This document shows, in pieces, positions 7,782 to 16,121 of a DNA stretch of 64,000 nucleotides. The stretch lies in assembly GCA_963765705.1 (NCBI GenBank), contig CAVXXJ010000004.1, positions 159,391 through 223,390 on the forward strand, in the 5' to 3' direction. Each line of letters starts with the position of its first letter. The first letter of the stretch is position 1. The notes beneath the pieces were generated by a model. That model saw only the letters and a list, made by a program, of their open reading frames with translations. It did not search any database and was not told the origin of the DNA. The translations under genes and the position numbers were made by a program. The DNA is from Gaiellasilicea sp963765705. GTDB taxonomy: Bacteria > Actinomycetota > Thermoleophilia > Gaiellales > Gaiellaceae.

Positions 7782-9841
7782 GTAGCTCCTCTTTCGATCA
7801 GCAGGTTGCCGGCCTCGTCGACGAGCGCGCCGTAGCCTGGGTGGACAACAGTGGTCGAATCGAACTCTTCGACGATCGCCGGCCCGGAGAAGGTCGCACC
7901 GGCGGGCAGGGCGTAGCGGTCGTAGATCGGGCAGTCGACGTACCCGTCCGACTCGGCGAAGTACACCGGGCGGTGCTCCTTCGGCTCCGCCTCACCGTCG
8001 GCTTCGAGCGGGCGCGGCGGCGGCTTCGCGATCGTGCCGACGCTCGTCAGCCGCAGGCTCACGACCTCGACCGGCTCCTCGGGCGCGCTGAACCCGTAGG
8101 TGCGGTCGTGCTCGGCGTGGAAGCGCTCGAGCAAGCCGTCGCCCGCGGGGATCGTCAGCTCGAAGCTCTGGCCGACGTAGCGGAGGTCGATCTTCCGGAC
8201 GAAGCTCATCGCCTCCCGCGCCAGGCCCTCCTGCTCGAGCTCGCCCTGGCCCGTCTGCTCGAGCTCGGCGAACGTCGCCTCGACCTCGCCGGCGTCGAGA
8301 TCCTCCAGCCGGCGCATCACCGTCACGGCAGTGTCGAGCTTCAGGTCGGTGGTGAGCAGTCCGGTGGCGGAGAAGATACCGGGGCTGCGGGGGATCAGCA
8401 GCGTCGGCATCTCGGCGTCGCGGGCGAGCGCGTTCGCGTGCACGGGCCCCGCGCCGCCGAAGCCGAAGAGAACGAAGTCGCGCGGGTCGTAGCCGCGCTG
8501 GACCGAGATCAGGTGGAGCGCGTTGACCATCGCGGCGTTCGCGATCTCGATGATCCCGTTCGCCGCAGCTGTAACGTCGAGGCCGAGCGGCTTCGCGCAG
8601 CGCTCCTCGATCGCGGCGCGCGCGCCCTCGACATCGAGGCCGATCTCGCCGCCGAGAAAGTACTTCGGGTTCAGCCGCCCGAGCACGACGTTCGCGTCGG
8701 TCACGGTCGGCTCGGTGCCGCCGCGGCGGTAGCAGACCGGCCCCGGATCGGCGCCTGCGCTCTGCGGGCCGACGCGCAAGAGGCCGCCAGAGTCGACCCA
8801 GGCGATCGAGCCGCCACCCGCGCCGATCTCGACGAGGTCGACGACCGGCGTCCGCACGGGGTAGCCGGAGAGGGACATGCCGCCGATGCCCGCGCCCGCG
8901 TGGCCGCCGACGTTGTAGTTCTTCGTCACCGACGGCTGCCCGTCCTGGATCAGGCCGACCTTGGCGGTGGTGCCGCCCATGTCGAAGGAGAGGATGTCGG
9001 GGCGGCCGAGCGTCTCGCCGAGGTAGGCGGAGGCGATCACGCCGGCCGCGGGGCCGGACTCGACCATGAACACGGGCCGCGTGCGCGCTGCCTCCGAGCT
9101 GAAGACGCCGCCGCTCGACTGCATCACGAGCAGCTTCGCCCGGACGCCCGCGTCGGCGAGGCGGCTCTCGATTCGCTCCAGGTAGCGCTCGACGACGGGG
9201 CGGATGACGGCGTTGATCACGGTCGTCGAGGCGCGCAGGTACTCGCGGAACTCGGGCGCGACCTCGGCGGAGAGCGAGACCGGAATGCCGGGCAGCTCCT
9301 CGGCGAGGATCGCGCCGACCCGCTGCTCGTGCTCGGGATTGACGTAGGCGTGGAGCAGGCAGACGGCGACCGACTCGACCTGCTCGCGTCGCAGGATCGC
9401 GGCCGCCTCGCGCACCGAGTCGTCCTCGAGCGGACGCAGCACCTCGCCGGCCGGGCCGAGGCGCTCGGCGACCGTCACCGCCCGGTCTCGCGGGACGAGC
9501 GGCTTCGCCTTCTCGAACTGGGTGTCGTAGAGGGAGGGTCGCACCTGCCGCGCGATCTCGAGCAGATCGCGGAAGCCCTCGGTCGTGACGAAGCCGCCGC
9601 GCGCGATCTTCCCCTCGATGATCGCGTTCGTCGCGACGGTGGTGGCGTGGACGACGAAGCCCACTTGCGCCGCCGTCACCTCGCCGTTCGCGAGCGCGCG
9701 GTCGACCGCCTGCATGAACCCCTCCGACGGATCGGCCGGCGTCGTCAGCACCTTCGCGATCGCGACCGCCCCGGTCTCCTCGTCGATCAGCGTCGCGTCA
9801 GTGAAGGTGCCGCCGATATCGACTGCCACGCGCACGCTCAT
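7778..9841 (-). CDS. hyuA: Hydantoinase/oxoprolinase subunit A (HyuA, copy 1)
   Basis: The 687-residue protein is an ATP-binding ASKHA-fold subunit of the hydantoinase/oxoprolinase/acetone-carboxylase superfamily. It has the phosphate-1 motif VAVDIGGTFTDA at residues 5-16, HATTVATNAIIE, a second phosphate loop ILSFDMGGTTAKVGL and FGFGGAGPVHA. Such subunits phosphorylate a substrate carbonyl so that the B subunit can hydrolyse or carboxylate it. The ATG at 9841 overlaps the TGA of HyuB copy 2 (ATGA), implying a 1:1 complex. Two strong palindromes lie just upstream of the start, inside the HyuB tail. The substrate cannot be assigned. Confidence 0.92.
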   Translation of the reverse strand: MSVRVAVDIGGTFTDATLIDEETGAVAIAKVLTTPADPSEGFMQAVDRALANGEVTAAQVGFVVHATTVATNAIIEGKIARGGFVTTEGFRDLLEIARQVRPSLYDTQFEKAKPLVPRDRAVTVAERLGPAGEVLRPLEDDSVREAAAILRREQVESVAVCLLHAYVNPEHEQRVGAILAEELPGIPVSLSAEVAPEFREYLRASTTVINAVIRPVVERYLERIESRLADAGVRAKLLVMQSSGGVFSSEAARTRPVFMVESGPAAGVIASAYLGETLGRPDILSFDMGGTTAKVGLIQDGQPSVTKNYNVGGHAGAGIGGMSLSGYPVRTPVVDLVEIGAGGGSIAWVDSGGLLRVGPQSAGADPGPVCYRRGGTEPTVTDANVVLGRLNPKYFLGGEIGLDVEGARAAIEERCAKPLGLDVTAAANGIIEIANAAMVNALHLISVQRGYDPRDFVLFGFGGAGPVHANALARDAEMPTLLIPRSPGIFSATGLLTTDLKLDTAVTVMRRLEDLDAGEVEATFAELEQTGQGELEQEGLAREAMSFVRKIDLRYVGQSFELTIPAGDGLLERFHAEHDRTYGFSAPEEPVEVVSLRLTSVGTIAKPPPRPLEADGEAEPKEHRPVYFAESDGYVDCPIYDRYALPAGATFSGPAIVEEFDSTTVVHPGYGALVDEAGNLLIERGAT

Positions 9842-11745
9842 GAGACTTTGTGTTGAATCAACACTTTCTCACCGCCCCCCGCTTCGTTCTGAGGGTCGGA
9901 GTGCGCTTGTGTTGATTCAACACAAGCTCGCCTGAGCCGCTCCGTCGTCGTTGCGTCCAAGGTGCGGGAGCCGGTGTCGACCGCGACCTTGTAGATCTCG
10001 GTCGCGCGCTCGGCGCTGACCTTGCCTTCGAGGACGTCGCGCAGAACGCGCTCGGGGTCGCGCTCCTCGGGTGGCCCGTAGCCGCCGCCGCCGCACGTGC
10101 GGACGCTGATCACGTCACCGGGGACGAGGTCGAGCGTCGTCTTCGCGATCAGCCTCGTCTCGACGCCGTCGCGGACGTGCACGTACTCGGCCACTCGCCC
10201 GGTGTGCCCGCCGAACGCGCCCCATGGGCCTGCCTTGTCGCGGTCGGCGAGGACGGTGAAGGTCGTGTGGAGGTCGAAGAGGTAATCCTTGCGCAGGCCG
10301 AGACCGCCGCGGAAACGGCCCGGCCCCTCGGAGTCCTCGACGAGCGAGAGGCCGTTGATGCGCACCGGGTAGTTGAGCTCGGTCTCCTCGATGGGCGCGT
10401 TCTCGGTGTTCTGGCTGTGCGACTGGACGGCGTCGGGTCCGTCGCTCGCGTAGCGGCCGCCGTAGCCGCCCGCGAACGTGTCGTAGAAGCACGTGTACTT
10501 CCCGGCCTCGATGTCGAGCGAGCCGAAGCCCGCCTGGCACATCATCCCCTTCGTTCCCGCCGGCAGCCGCTCGGGGAAGGCCGGCAGCAGCGCGCGGACG
10601 ATCACCTCGATCAGGCGTGCGTGCGTCTCCCAGCCGCCGACGACCGGGCCGGGCCAGCTGCAGTTCACGACAGTCCCGGCCGGCGCCTCGACGCTGATCA
10701 GCCGGTAGAAGCCGTCGTTGACCGGCAGGTCGGGGTCGATCAGGCACTTGAGGGCGTACGCGCAGGCGGAGAACGACATCGCGTAGGTCGAGTTCACGGG
10801 TGCGCGCCGCTGCGGGTCGGAGCCGGTCAGGTCGAAGCGAGCGCCGTCGGCGTCGATCTCGACACGAGCCTTCAGCTCGACGGTCTCGTCCGTGTAGCCG
10901 TCGGTGTCGACGGAGCCCTCGGCCTCGTAGACGCCGTGCGGCAGCTCGGCGAGCTCGGCCCGCGTGCGGCGCTCGGTGTACTCGAGTAGCTCCTCCATCG
11001 TCGCGAGGATCGTGTCGCGCCCATGGCGGTCGACGAGCGCGGTCACGCGGCGGACGCCCGTCGCGTTCGCGGCGATCTGGGCGCGGAAGTCGCCGGCCGT
11101 CTCGTGCTTCGACCGGATCTGGGCCAGGATCAGCCGGAAGACGTCCTTGACGATCACGCCGCCGGCGACGAGCTTGACCGGCGGCACGATCACGCCCTCC
11201 TGGAACACCTCCCTGAACGCTCCGATCGACGCGGGCGCGCCGCCGCCGACGTCGACGTGGTGAGCGAGGTTCGCCACGTAGCCGATCAGCTCACCCTCAT
11301 GATGGACGGGCGAGATCAGGCTGACGTCGTTCAGATGGACGCCGCTCGGGTGCGGGTCGTTCGTGACGAGCACGTCGCCGGCCGACAGGTTCTCGGCGCC
11401 GTAGCTCCGCACCGACTTCGGCACCTGCTCGGCCATCGAGCCGAGGTGCACCGGCTGGGAGAACCCCTGCGCGACCGAGCGCAGCTGCGCGTCGAAGAAC
11501 GCGCACGAGAAGTCGCCGCGCGTCTTGATGTTCGTCGAGTACGCGCTTCGCTTCAGCGCCAGCGCCATCTCGTCGGTCGCCGCGACGAGCGCATTGCGGA
11601 TCACCTCGAACGTGATCGGGTCGTCATCTGCGCTCGCGCGGCAAAGCCGGCACCTCCGCACTCGGCGGTCCGTCGAGCCTACGCCGCCCGGCTGCCACCC
11701 GTACTCCTTCCGCGCGCGCTCGAGGCTCACTTTCCCTTCTCGCAC
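9838..11745 (-). CDS. hyuB: Hydantoinase/oxoprolinase subunit B (HyuB, copy 2)
   Basis: The recognisable HyuB core begins at DPITFEVIRNALVAATDEM near residue 42 and includes VTNDPHPSGVHLNDV, NLAHHVDVGGGAPAS and GGGGYGPPEERDP. It is highly similar to copy 1 upstream. The frame is open from the C-terminal end of copy 1 (EGKVSLERARKEYGW) straight into this gene with no stop, so the start is unclear: GTG at 11745 is only the first available codon, and an ATG at about 11628 is one frame off. The C-terminus carries about 30 extra residues (SRTLDATTTERLRRACVEST...) that contain the two palindromes. The partner is HyuA copy 1. Confidence 0.88.
   Translation of the reverse strand: MREGKVSLERARKEYGWQPGGVGSTDRRVRRCRLCRASADDDPITFEVIRNALVAATDEMALALKRSAYSTNIKTRGDFSCAFFDAQLRSVAQGFSQPVHLGSMAEQVPKSVRSYGAENLSAGDVLVTNDPHPSGVHLNDVSLISPVHHEGELIGYVANLAHHVDVGGGAPASIGAFREVFQEGVIVPPVKLVAGGVIVKDVFRLILAQIRSKHETAGDFRAQIAANATGVRRVTALVDRHGRDTILATMEELLEYTERRTRAELAELPHGVYEAEGSVDTDGYTDETVELKARVEIDADGARFDLTGSDPQRRAPVNSTYAMSFSACAYALKCLIDPDLPVNDGFYRLISVEAPAGTVVNCSWPGPVVGGWETHARLIEVIVRALLPAFPERLPAGTKGMMCQAGFGSLDIEAGKYTCFYDTFAGGYGGRYASDGPDAVQSHSQNTENAPIEETELNYPVRINGLSLVEDSEGPGRFRGGLGLRKDYLFDLHTTFTVLADRDKAGPWGAFGGHTGRVAEYVHVRDGVETRLIAKTTLDLVPGDVISVRTCGGGGYGPPEERDPERVLRDVLEGKVSAERATEIYKVAVDTGSRTLDATTTERLRRACVESTQAHSDPQNEAGGGEKVLIQHKVS
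9850..9926. promoter_or_regulatory. Pair of strong palindromes upstream of hyuA copy 1
   Basis: Site 1 is GTGTTGAATCAACAC at 9850-9864. Site 2, at 9906-9926, is a perfect palindrome with arms CTTGTGTTGA and TCAACACAAG around one central base. They share the core GTGTTGANTCAACAC, their centres are 59 bp apart, and they lie in the last codons of hyuB copy 2, immediately 5' of hyuA. Two identical-core operators at this spacing suggest a dimeric regulator, perhaps looping, on an internal promoter. RNA hairpins are an alternative. The regulator is unknown. Confidence 0.5.
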
Positions 11746-11761
11746 GTCCCGCGCGACGAGC

Positions 11762-13336
11762 TCACGGTCGCGCTCCTCCGGCGGGCCGTAGCCGCCACCG
11801 CCGCAGGTGCGGTAGCTGACCGTGTCGCCCGGCTCGACCTCGATCGTCGTCTTCGCGCCGAGCCGGGTCTCGACGCCGCCGCGGATCAGGACGTACTCGG
11901 CGGGCTTCCCCGCCCCGCCGCCGAACGCCCCCGCCGGTCCCGGCCAGCGTGCGGTCGGCGAGGACGGTGAACGTCGTCGTGCGGTCGAAGACGAAGTCCT
12001 TGCGCAACCCGAGCCCGCCGCGGAAGCGCCCCGGCCCCTCCGAATCCTCGACGAGCGAGAGGCGGGCGACGCGCACCGGATAGTTCAGCTCGGTCTCCTC
12101 GACCGGCGCGTTCTCGGTGTTCTGACCGTGCGTCTGCACCGCGTCCGGCCCGTCGCTCGCGAAGCGGCCGCCGTAGCCGCCGCCGAACGTCTCCAGGAAG
12201 CAGTAGTACTCGTTCGTCGCCGCGTCGACGCCGCCGAAGCCGGCATGGCACATCATCGCCTTCGTCCCCGCGGGCAGCCGCTCGGGCAGCGCCGGCAGCA
12301 GAGCGCGGAAGATCACGTCGACGAGCCGCGTCTGCGTCTCCCAGCCGCCGACGACGGGACTCGGCCAGGTGCAGTTCGTCACCGTCCCTTCCGGCGCGTC
12401 GAGCCCGATGACGCGATAGAAGCCGTCGTTGACGGGCAGGTCGGGATCGATCAGGCACTTGACCGCGTAGGCGCAGGCCGAGAATGTCTGCGCGTAGGTG
12501 GAGTTGACCGGCGCGCGGCGCTGCTGGTCGGAGCCGTTCAGATCGAAGGAGACGCCGTCCGCCGTGATCTCGATCCGCGCCTTCAGCCGGACCGGCTCGT
12601 CCGTGTACCCGTCGACGTCGACGGTGCCCTCGGCTTCGAAGACGCCGTGCGGCAGGGCCTCGATCTCGGCGCGCGTGCGCCGCTCGGTGTAGTCGAGCAG
12701 CTCGCGCATCGTCGCAGTCACCGTCTCGAGGCCGCGGCGGCCGACGAGCGCCTGCAGCCTGCGGACACCGGTTGCGTTGGCGGCGATCTGGGCTCGGAAG
12801 TCGCCGCCGGTCTCGTGCTTGGAGCGGATCTGCGCCAGGATCAGGTCGAAGATGTCGCGCACGATCCGCCCGCCCTCGACGACCTTCACCGGCGGGATGA
12901 TCACGCCCTCCTGGAAGACCTCTCTGAACGCTCCGATCGACGCGGGTGCGCCGCCGCCGACGTCGACGTGGTGCGCGAGGTTCGCGACGTAGCCCAGCAA
13001 CGCGCCGTCGTGGTGGACGGGTGAGATCAGGCTGATGTCATTCAGATGGACGCCGCTGGGAAACGGCTCGTTGGTGATGATCACGTCGCCCGGCTCGAGG
13101 TTCTCGGCGCCGTAGTCGAGGATCGCGCGCGGCACCTGCTTCACCATCGAGCCGAGGTGGACGGGCTGCGTGAAGCCCTGCGCGACGGCGCGCAGCTCGG
13201 CGTCGAAGAACGCGCAGGAGAAGTCGGAGCGCGTCTTGATGTTGGTCGAGTAGGCGCTGCGGCGAAGGGTCAGCACCATCTCGTCGGTCGCGGCGACGAG
13301 CGCGTTGCGGATCACCTCGAACGTGATCGGGTCCAT
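11762..13336 (-). CDS. hyuB: Hydantoinase/oxoprolinase subunit B (HyuB, copy 1), frameshifted near its 3' end
   Basis: The ATG at 13336 overlaps the enolase stop by one base. Residues 1 to about 465 are a normal HyuB (MDPITFEVIRNALVAATDEM, NEPFPSGVHLNDISL, AHHVDVGGGAPASIG). After TVLADRTLAG the frame turns to arginine-rich nonsense. Dropping one base near 11938 restores FGGGAGKPAEYVLIRGGVE and CGGGGYGPPEERDRE, and this corrected frame reads on into HyuB copy 2 without a stop. It is either a sequencing indel or a decayed tandem duplicate. The two copies align along their whole length, so a recent duplication is likely. Confidence 0.83.
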   Translation of the reverse strand: MDPITFEVIRNALVAATDEMVLTLRRSAYSTNIKTRSDFSCAFFDAELRAVAQGFTQPVHLGSMVKQVPRAILDYGAENLEPGDVIITNEPFPSGVHLNDISLISPVHHDGALLGYVANLAHHVDVGGGAPASIGAFREVFQEGVIIPPVKVVEGGRIVRDIFDLILAQIRSKHETGGDFRAQIAANATGVRRLQALVGRRGLETVTATMRELLDYTERRTRAEIEALPHGVFEAEGTVDVDGYTDEPVRLKARIEITADGVSFDLNGSDQQRRAPVNSTYAQTFSACAYAVKCLIDPDLPVNDGFYRVIGLDAPEGTVTNCTWPSPVVGGWETQTRLVDVIFRALLPALPERLPAGTKAMMCHAGFGGVDAATNEYYCFLETFGGGYGGRFASDGPDAVQTHGQNTENAPVEETELNYPVRVARLSLVEDSEGPGRFRGGLGLRKDFVFDRTTTFTVLADRTLAGTGGGVRRRGGEARRVRPDPRRRRDPARREDDDRGRAGRHGQLPHLRRWRLRPAGGARP

Positions 13337-14451
13337 CAGTACGGCCCCTGTCGCTCGTAGCGCTCGCGCGCCCGCTCGACCGCGTCGAGGTCGATCTCGA
13401 AGCCGAGTCCGGGTCGCGTCGGCACCGTGCAACGCCCGCCGGCGATCTCGATCGGGGTCGTCGTGAGCTGCTCGGTGATCAGGTGATGCATCACCTGGTT
13501 GCCGTCGGTCTGGTTCGGGATACAGGCCATCACCTGCAGTGCCGCGAAGGTCGAGATCGCGCTCTCCGGGCAGGCGTGCCGGTTCATCGGGATCCCGTAC
13601 GACTCCGCCAGGTACGCCATCTGCCGCCATCGCCAGAGGCCGCCCGACTCGTGGCTGCCGAGCACGATCGCGTCCGCGGCTTCCTCGTCGAGCACGGCGC
13701 GGAGCTCGGCAGTCGTGTGCACCGCCTGGTCGGCGGCGATCTTCGTCTCGACCGAATTTCGGACTCTCGCGAGACCGGCCACGTTGCCGGCTGCGACGGG
13801 CTGCTCGACCCAGTCGAGGTCGAACGCCTCGAGCCGCCGGATCGCGTCGACCGCGGTCGGCACGTCCCACGCCTCGTTCGGGTCGACCCGCAGCAGCGGC
13901 TCGGGGCCGATCGCCTCGCGCACGGCGGCGACGACCTCGGCGTCGTCGCGTTGCGCGCGACCGACCTTGATGTAGACCACGCGATGGCCCTCGGCGGCGA
14001 GCTCGGCCGCCTCGCCGGCGAGCTCGTCGGCCGTGTCGCCCTGCGGGAAGGCCATGAAGTCGACCTCGTCGTGAACGCGTCCGCCGAGGAAGGTCGAGGC
14101 CGGCACGCCGAGTCCCTTGCCGAGCGCGTCCCAGCAGGCTGACTCGATCCCGCTCAGGATCTGGAGCGAGAAGTGCGGGACGACGCGCCAGCGGCCGTGG
14201 CGCCAGAGGTCGCCGAGAATCGCCTCGATGTCTCCGGGCGAGCGGCCGACGAAGACGCGCGCCATCAGCTCGCCGTAGGAGACGACGGCAGCCGGGTCCT
14301 CGCAGATCGACTCGCCGTACCCGGTCACACCCTCGTCGGTCTCGACGGCGAAGAGGACGAGGTTCACGCCCTCCTGCACGCCGGAGCGGTAGCGGAACGG
14401 CTGCAGGAGCGGGAGCGCGATCGGCGTCGAGGTGACGGCGGTGATCTTCAT
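13336..14451 (-). CDS. Mandelate racemase/muconate lactonizing enzyme-like (enolase superfamily)
   Basis: The 371-residue protein has the capping N-domain (MKITAVTSTPIALPLLQPFR) and the (beta/alpha)7-beta barrel of the enolase superfamily. Visible active-site residues are K162 in IKVG, Mg2+ ligands D190 (LLRVDPNEAW), E216 (DWVEQPV) and D241 (AADQAV), and H292 in NRHACPES. The usual KxK motif has Gly in place of the second Lys, as in some mandelate-racemase-type members. It probably abstracts a proton alpha to a carboxylate. Its position between hydantoinase-like genes suggests it epimerises or dehydrates a pathway acid. Confidence 0.9.
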   Translation of the reverse strand: MKITAVTSTPIALPLLQPFRYRSGVQEGVNLVLFAVETDEGVTGYGESICEDPAAVVSYGELMARVFVGRSPGDIEAILGDLWRHGRWRVVPHFSLQILSGIESACWDALGKGLGVPASTFLGGRVHDEVDFMAFPQGDTADELAGEAAELAAEGHRVVYIKVGRAQRDDAEVVAAVREAIGPEPLLRVDPNEAWDVPTAVDAIRRLEAFDLDWVEQPVAAGNVAGLARVRNSVETKIAADQAVHTTAELRAVLDEEAADAIVLGSHESGGLWRWRQMAYLAESYGIPMNRHACPESAISTFAALQVMACIPNQTDGNQVMHHLITEQLTTTPIEIAGGRCTVPTRPGLGFEIDLDAVERARERYERQGPY

Positions 14452-16121
14452 GGGATCTCGACCCCGTAGAGCTCGCGTGCCGCCTCGCGGCTGACCTTCT
14501 CGTTCAGGACGTCCTTTGCGACAGCCGCGGGATCGCGTTGCCGCGGATCGCCCCAGCCGCCGCCTCCCGCGGTCCGGTGGTCGTAGACGTCCCCCGCCTC
14601 GATCTCGATCGAGAACATCGGCGGCAGGATCTCATCGGTCCCGTCGGGGTGGAGCAGCCGGTTGACCGAGAGCGCGCCGGGACCGCCGCCCGCGAGGCCG
14701 TAGGGCGCATGCTTGGCCCGGTCGGAGCGGACGATCAGGGACGTGCGCGGCGTCAGGCAGCGCCAGACGCGCTCGATCGCGAGGCCGCCCCGGTGCAGGC
14801 CGGCGCCGCCCGAGTCGGGCACGAGCCCGTACCGCTCGACGACGATCGGGTACTCGGACTCGGCGACCTCGACCGGGATGTTCGCCGCGAGGCTGGCCGG
14901 GTTCGTGAGGCCGTCGTTGCCGTCGGCCTCCGGCGTCCCGCCCCAGGTGCCGACGACGAGCTCGTAGAAGATGAAGCGCTCCCCGTCCGCGCGTTCCGAG
15001 CCGAAGATCGCGAGCGTGTTGCCGCCCTCGCCCGCGGCGGCCACGCGGTGCGGAAGCAGCTGGGCCAGAGCGCCGCAGATCGCGTCGACGATGCGGAATC
15101 CGGTCACGCCCCGCATCGAGGAGGCACCCGGCATCACGACCTCGGCGATCGTGCCGGGCTTCGTGAGGATGTGGATTGGGCGAAAGGCGCCGGCCGTGTT
15201 CGGCACCTCCACCGTCAGCGCAGAACGCACCGCCTGGTAGACGCAGGCCTGCACGAACGACCGCGTGCTGTTCAGCGACCCGCGCACCATCGGCGCCGAG
15301 TCGGTCAGGTCCGCGGTGACCTCGTCGCCTGCGATCGTCACGTGCGCCGTGATCGGCACGTCGCAGACGTCGACGCCGTCCGAGCCGAGGTAGTCGGTGA
15401 ACGAGGCGGTGCCGTCGGGCCACGTCGCGATCTCCTGGCGGACGAGCCGCTCGGTGTAGTCGATCAGCGCGTCCATCAGCTCCGCGAGCGGCTCCGCGCC
15501 GTGCCGCTCGGCGAGCGCGACGAGGGCGCGCTCGGCGACCGAGCAGGCAGCGACCTGCGCGCCGAGGTCGCCGAACGTCATCCGCGGGATGCGCACGTTC
15601 GCCTCGATCAGCTTGAAGACGTCCTCGACCGGCTCGCCCTGCGAGTAGAGCTTGAGCCAGGGCATGCGGATGCCCTCCTGGAAGATCTCGGTGTTGTCGC
15701 AGGCGCTCGAGCCCGGTAGCCGGCCGCCGACGTCGCCGTGGTGGGCCGTCGTGCAGGTGAAGCCGATCAGCTCCCCGGCGAGGTGGACGGGCTTGAAGAC
15801 GAAGATGTCCTGCAGGTGCATCCCGCCGTCGAAGGGGTCGTTCATCACGAAGACGTCCCCCGGCCGGATTCTCTCCCCGTAGTGGCCGAGGAGTGTCTCC
15901 ATGGCGGCCGGGATCGAGCCGAGGTGGAACGGGACGCTGACCGCCTGCGCGACCGTCCTGCCTTCGGCATCGCAGACGACGGCGGAGAAGTCCATCCCGT
16001 CGCGGACGACTGTGGAGTGCGCGGTGCGGCAGATCGTCGTCGCCATCTCGTCGGCCAGCGAGGCGAGCGCGTTGCCGACGATCTGGAGCGTCACGGGGTC
16101 GACGCGGGCCCTAGTTGCCAT
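14448..16121 (-). CDS. hyuB: Hydantoinase/oxoprolinase subunit B (HyuB, copy 3)
   Basis: The 557-residue intact HyuB has VDPVTLQIVGNALASLADEM, VMNDPFDGGMHLQDIFV, TAHHGDVGGRLPGSSA and TAGGGGWGDPRQRDP. It is clearly diverged from copies 1 and 2 and is therefore not part of the recent duplication. It overlaps HyuA copy 2 by 11 bp upstream and the enolase gene by 4 bp downstream. HyuA2 plus HyuB3 form a second complete enzyme in the operon. The B subunit of characterised relatives carries the hydrolytic or carboxylating site. Confidence 0.92.
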   Translation of the reverse strand: MATRARVDPVTLQIVGNALASLADEMATTICRTAHSTVVRDGMDFSAVVCDAEGRTVAQAVSVPFHLGSIPAAMETLLGHYGERIRPGDVFVMNDPFDGGMHLQDIFVFKPVHLAGELIGFTCTTAHHGDVGGRLPGSSACDNTEIFQEGIRMPWLKLYSQGEPVEDVFKLIEANVRIPRMTFGDLGAQVAACSVAERALVALAERHGAEPLAELMDALIDYTERLVRQEIATWPDGTASFTDYLGSDGVDVCDVPITAHVTIAGDEVTADLTDSAPMVRGSLNSTRSFVQACVYQAVRSALTVEVPNTAGAFRPIHILTKPGTIAEVVMPGASSMRGVTGFRIVDAICGALAQLLPHRVAAAGEGGNTLAIFGSERADGERFIFYELVVGTWGGTPEADGNDGLTNPASLAANIPVEVAESEYPIVVERYGLVPDSGGAGLHRGGLAIERVWRCLTPRTSLIVRSDRAKHAPYGLAGGGPGALSVNRLLHPDGTDEILPPMFSIEIEAGDVYDHRTAGGGGWGDPRQRDPAAVAKDVLNEKVSREAARELYGVEIP

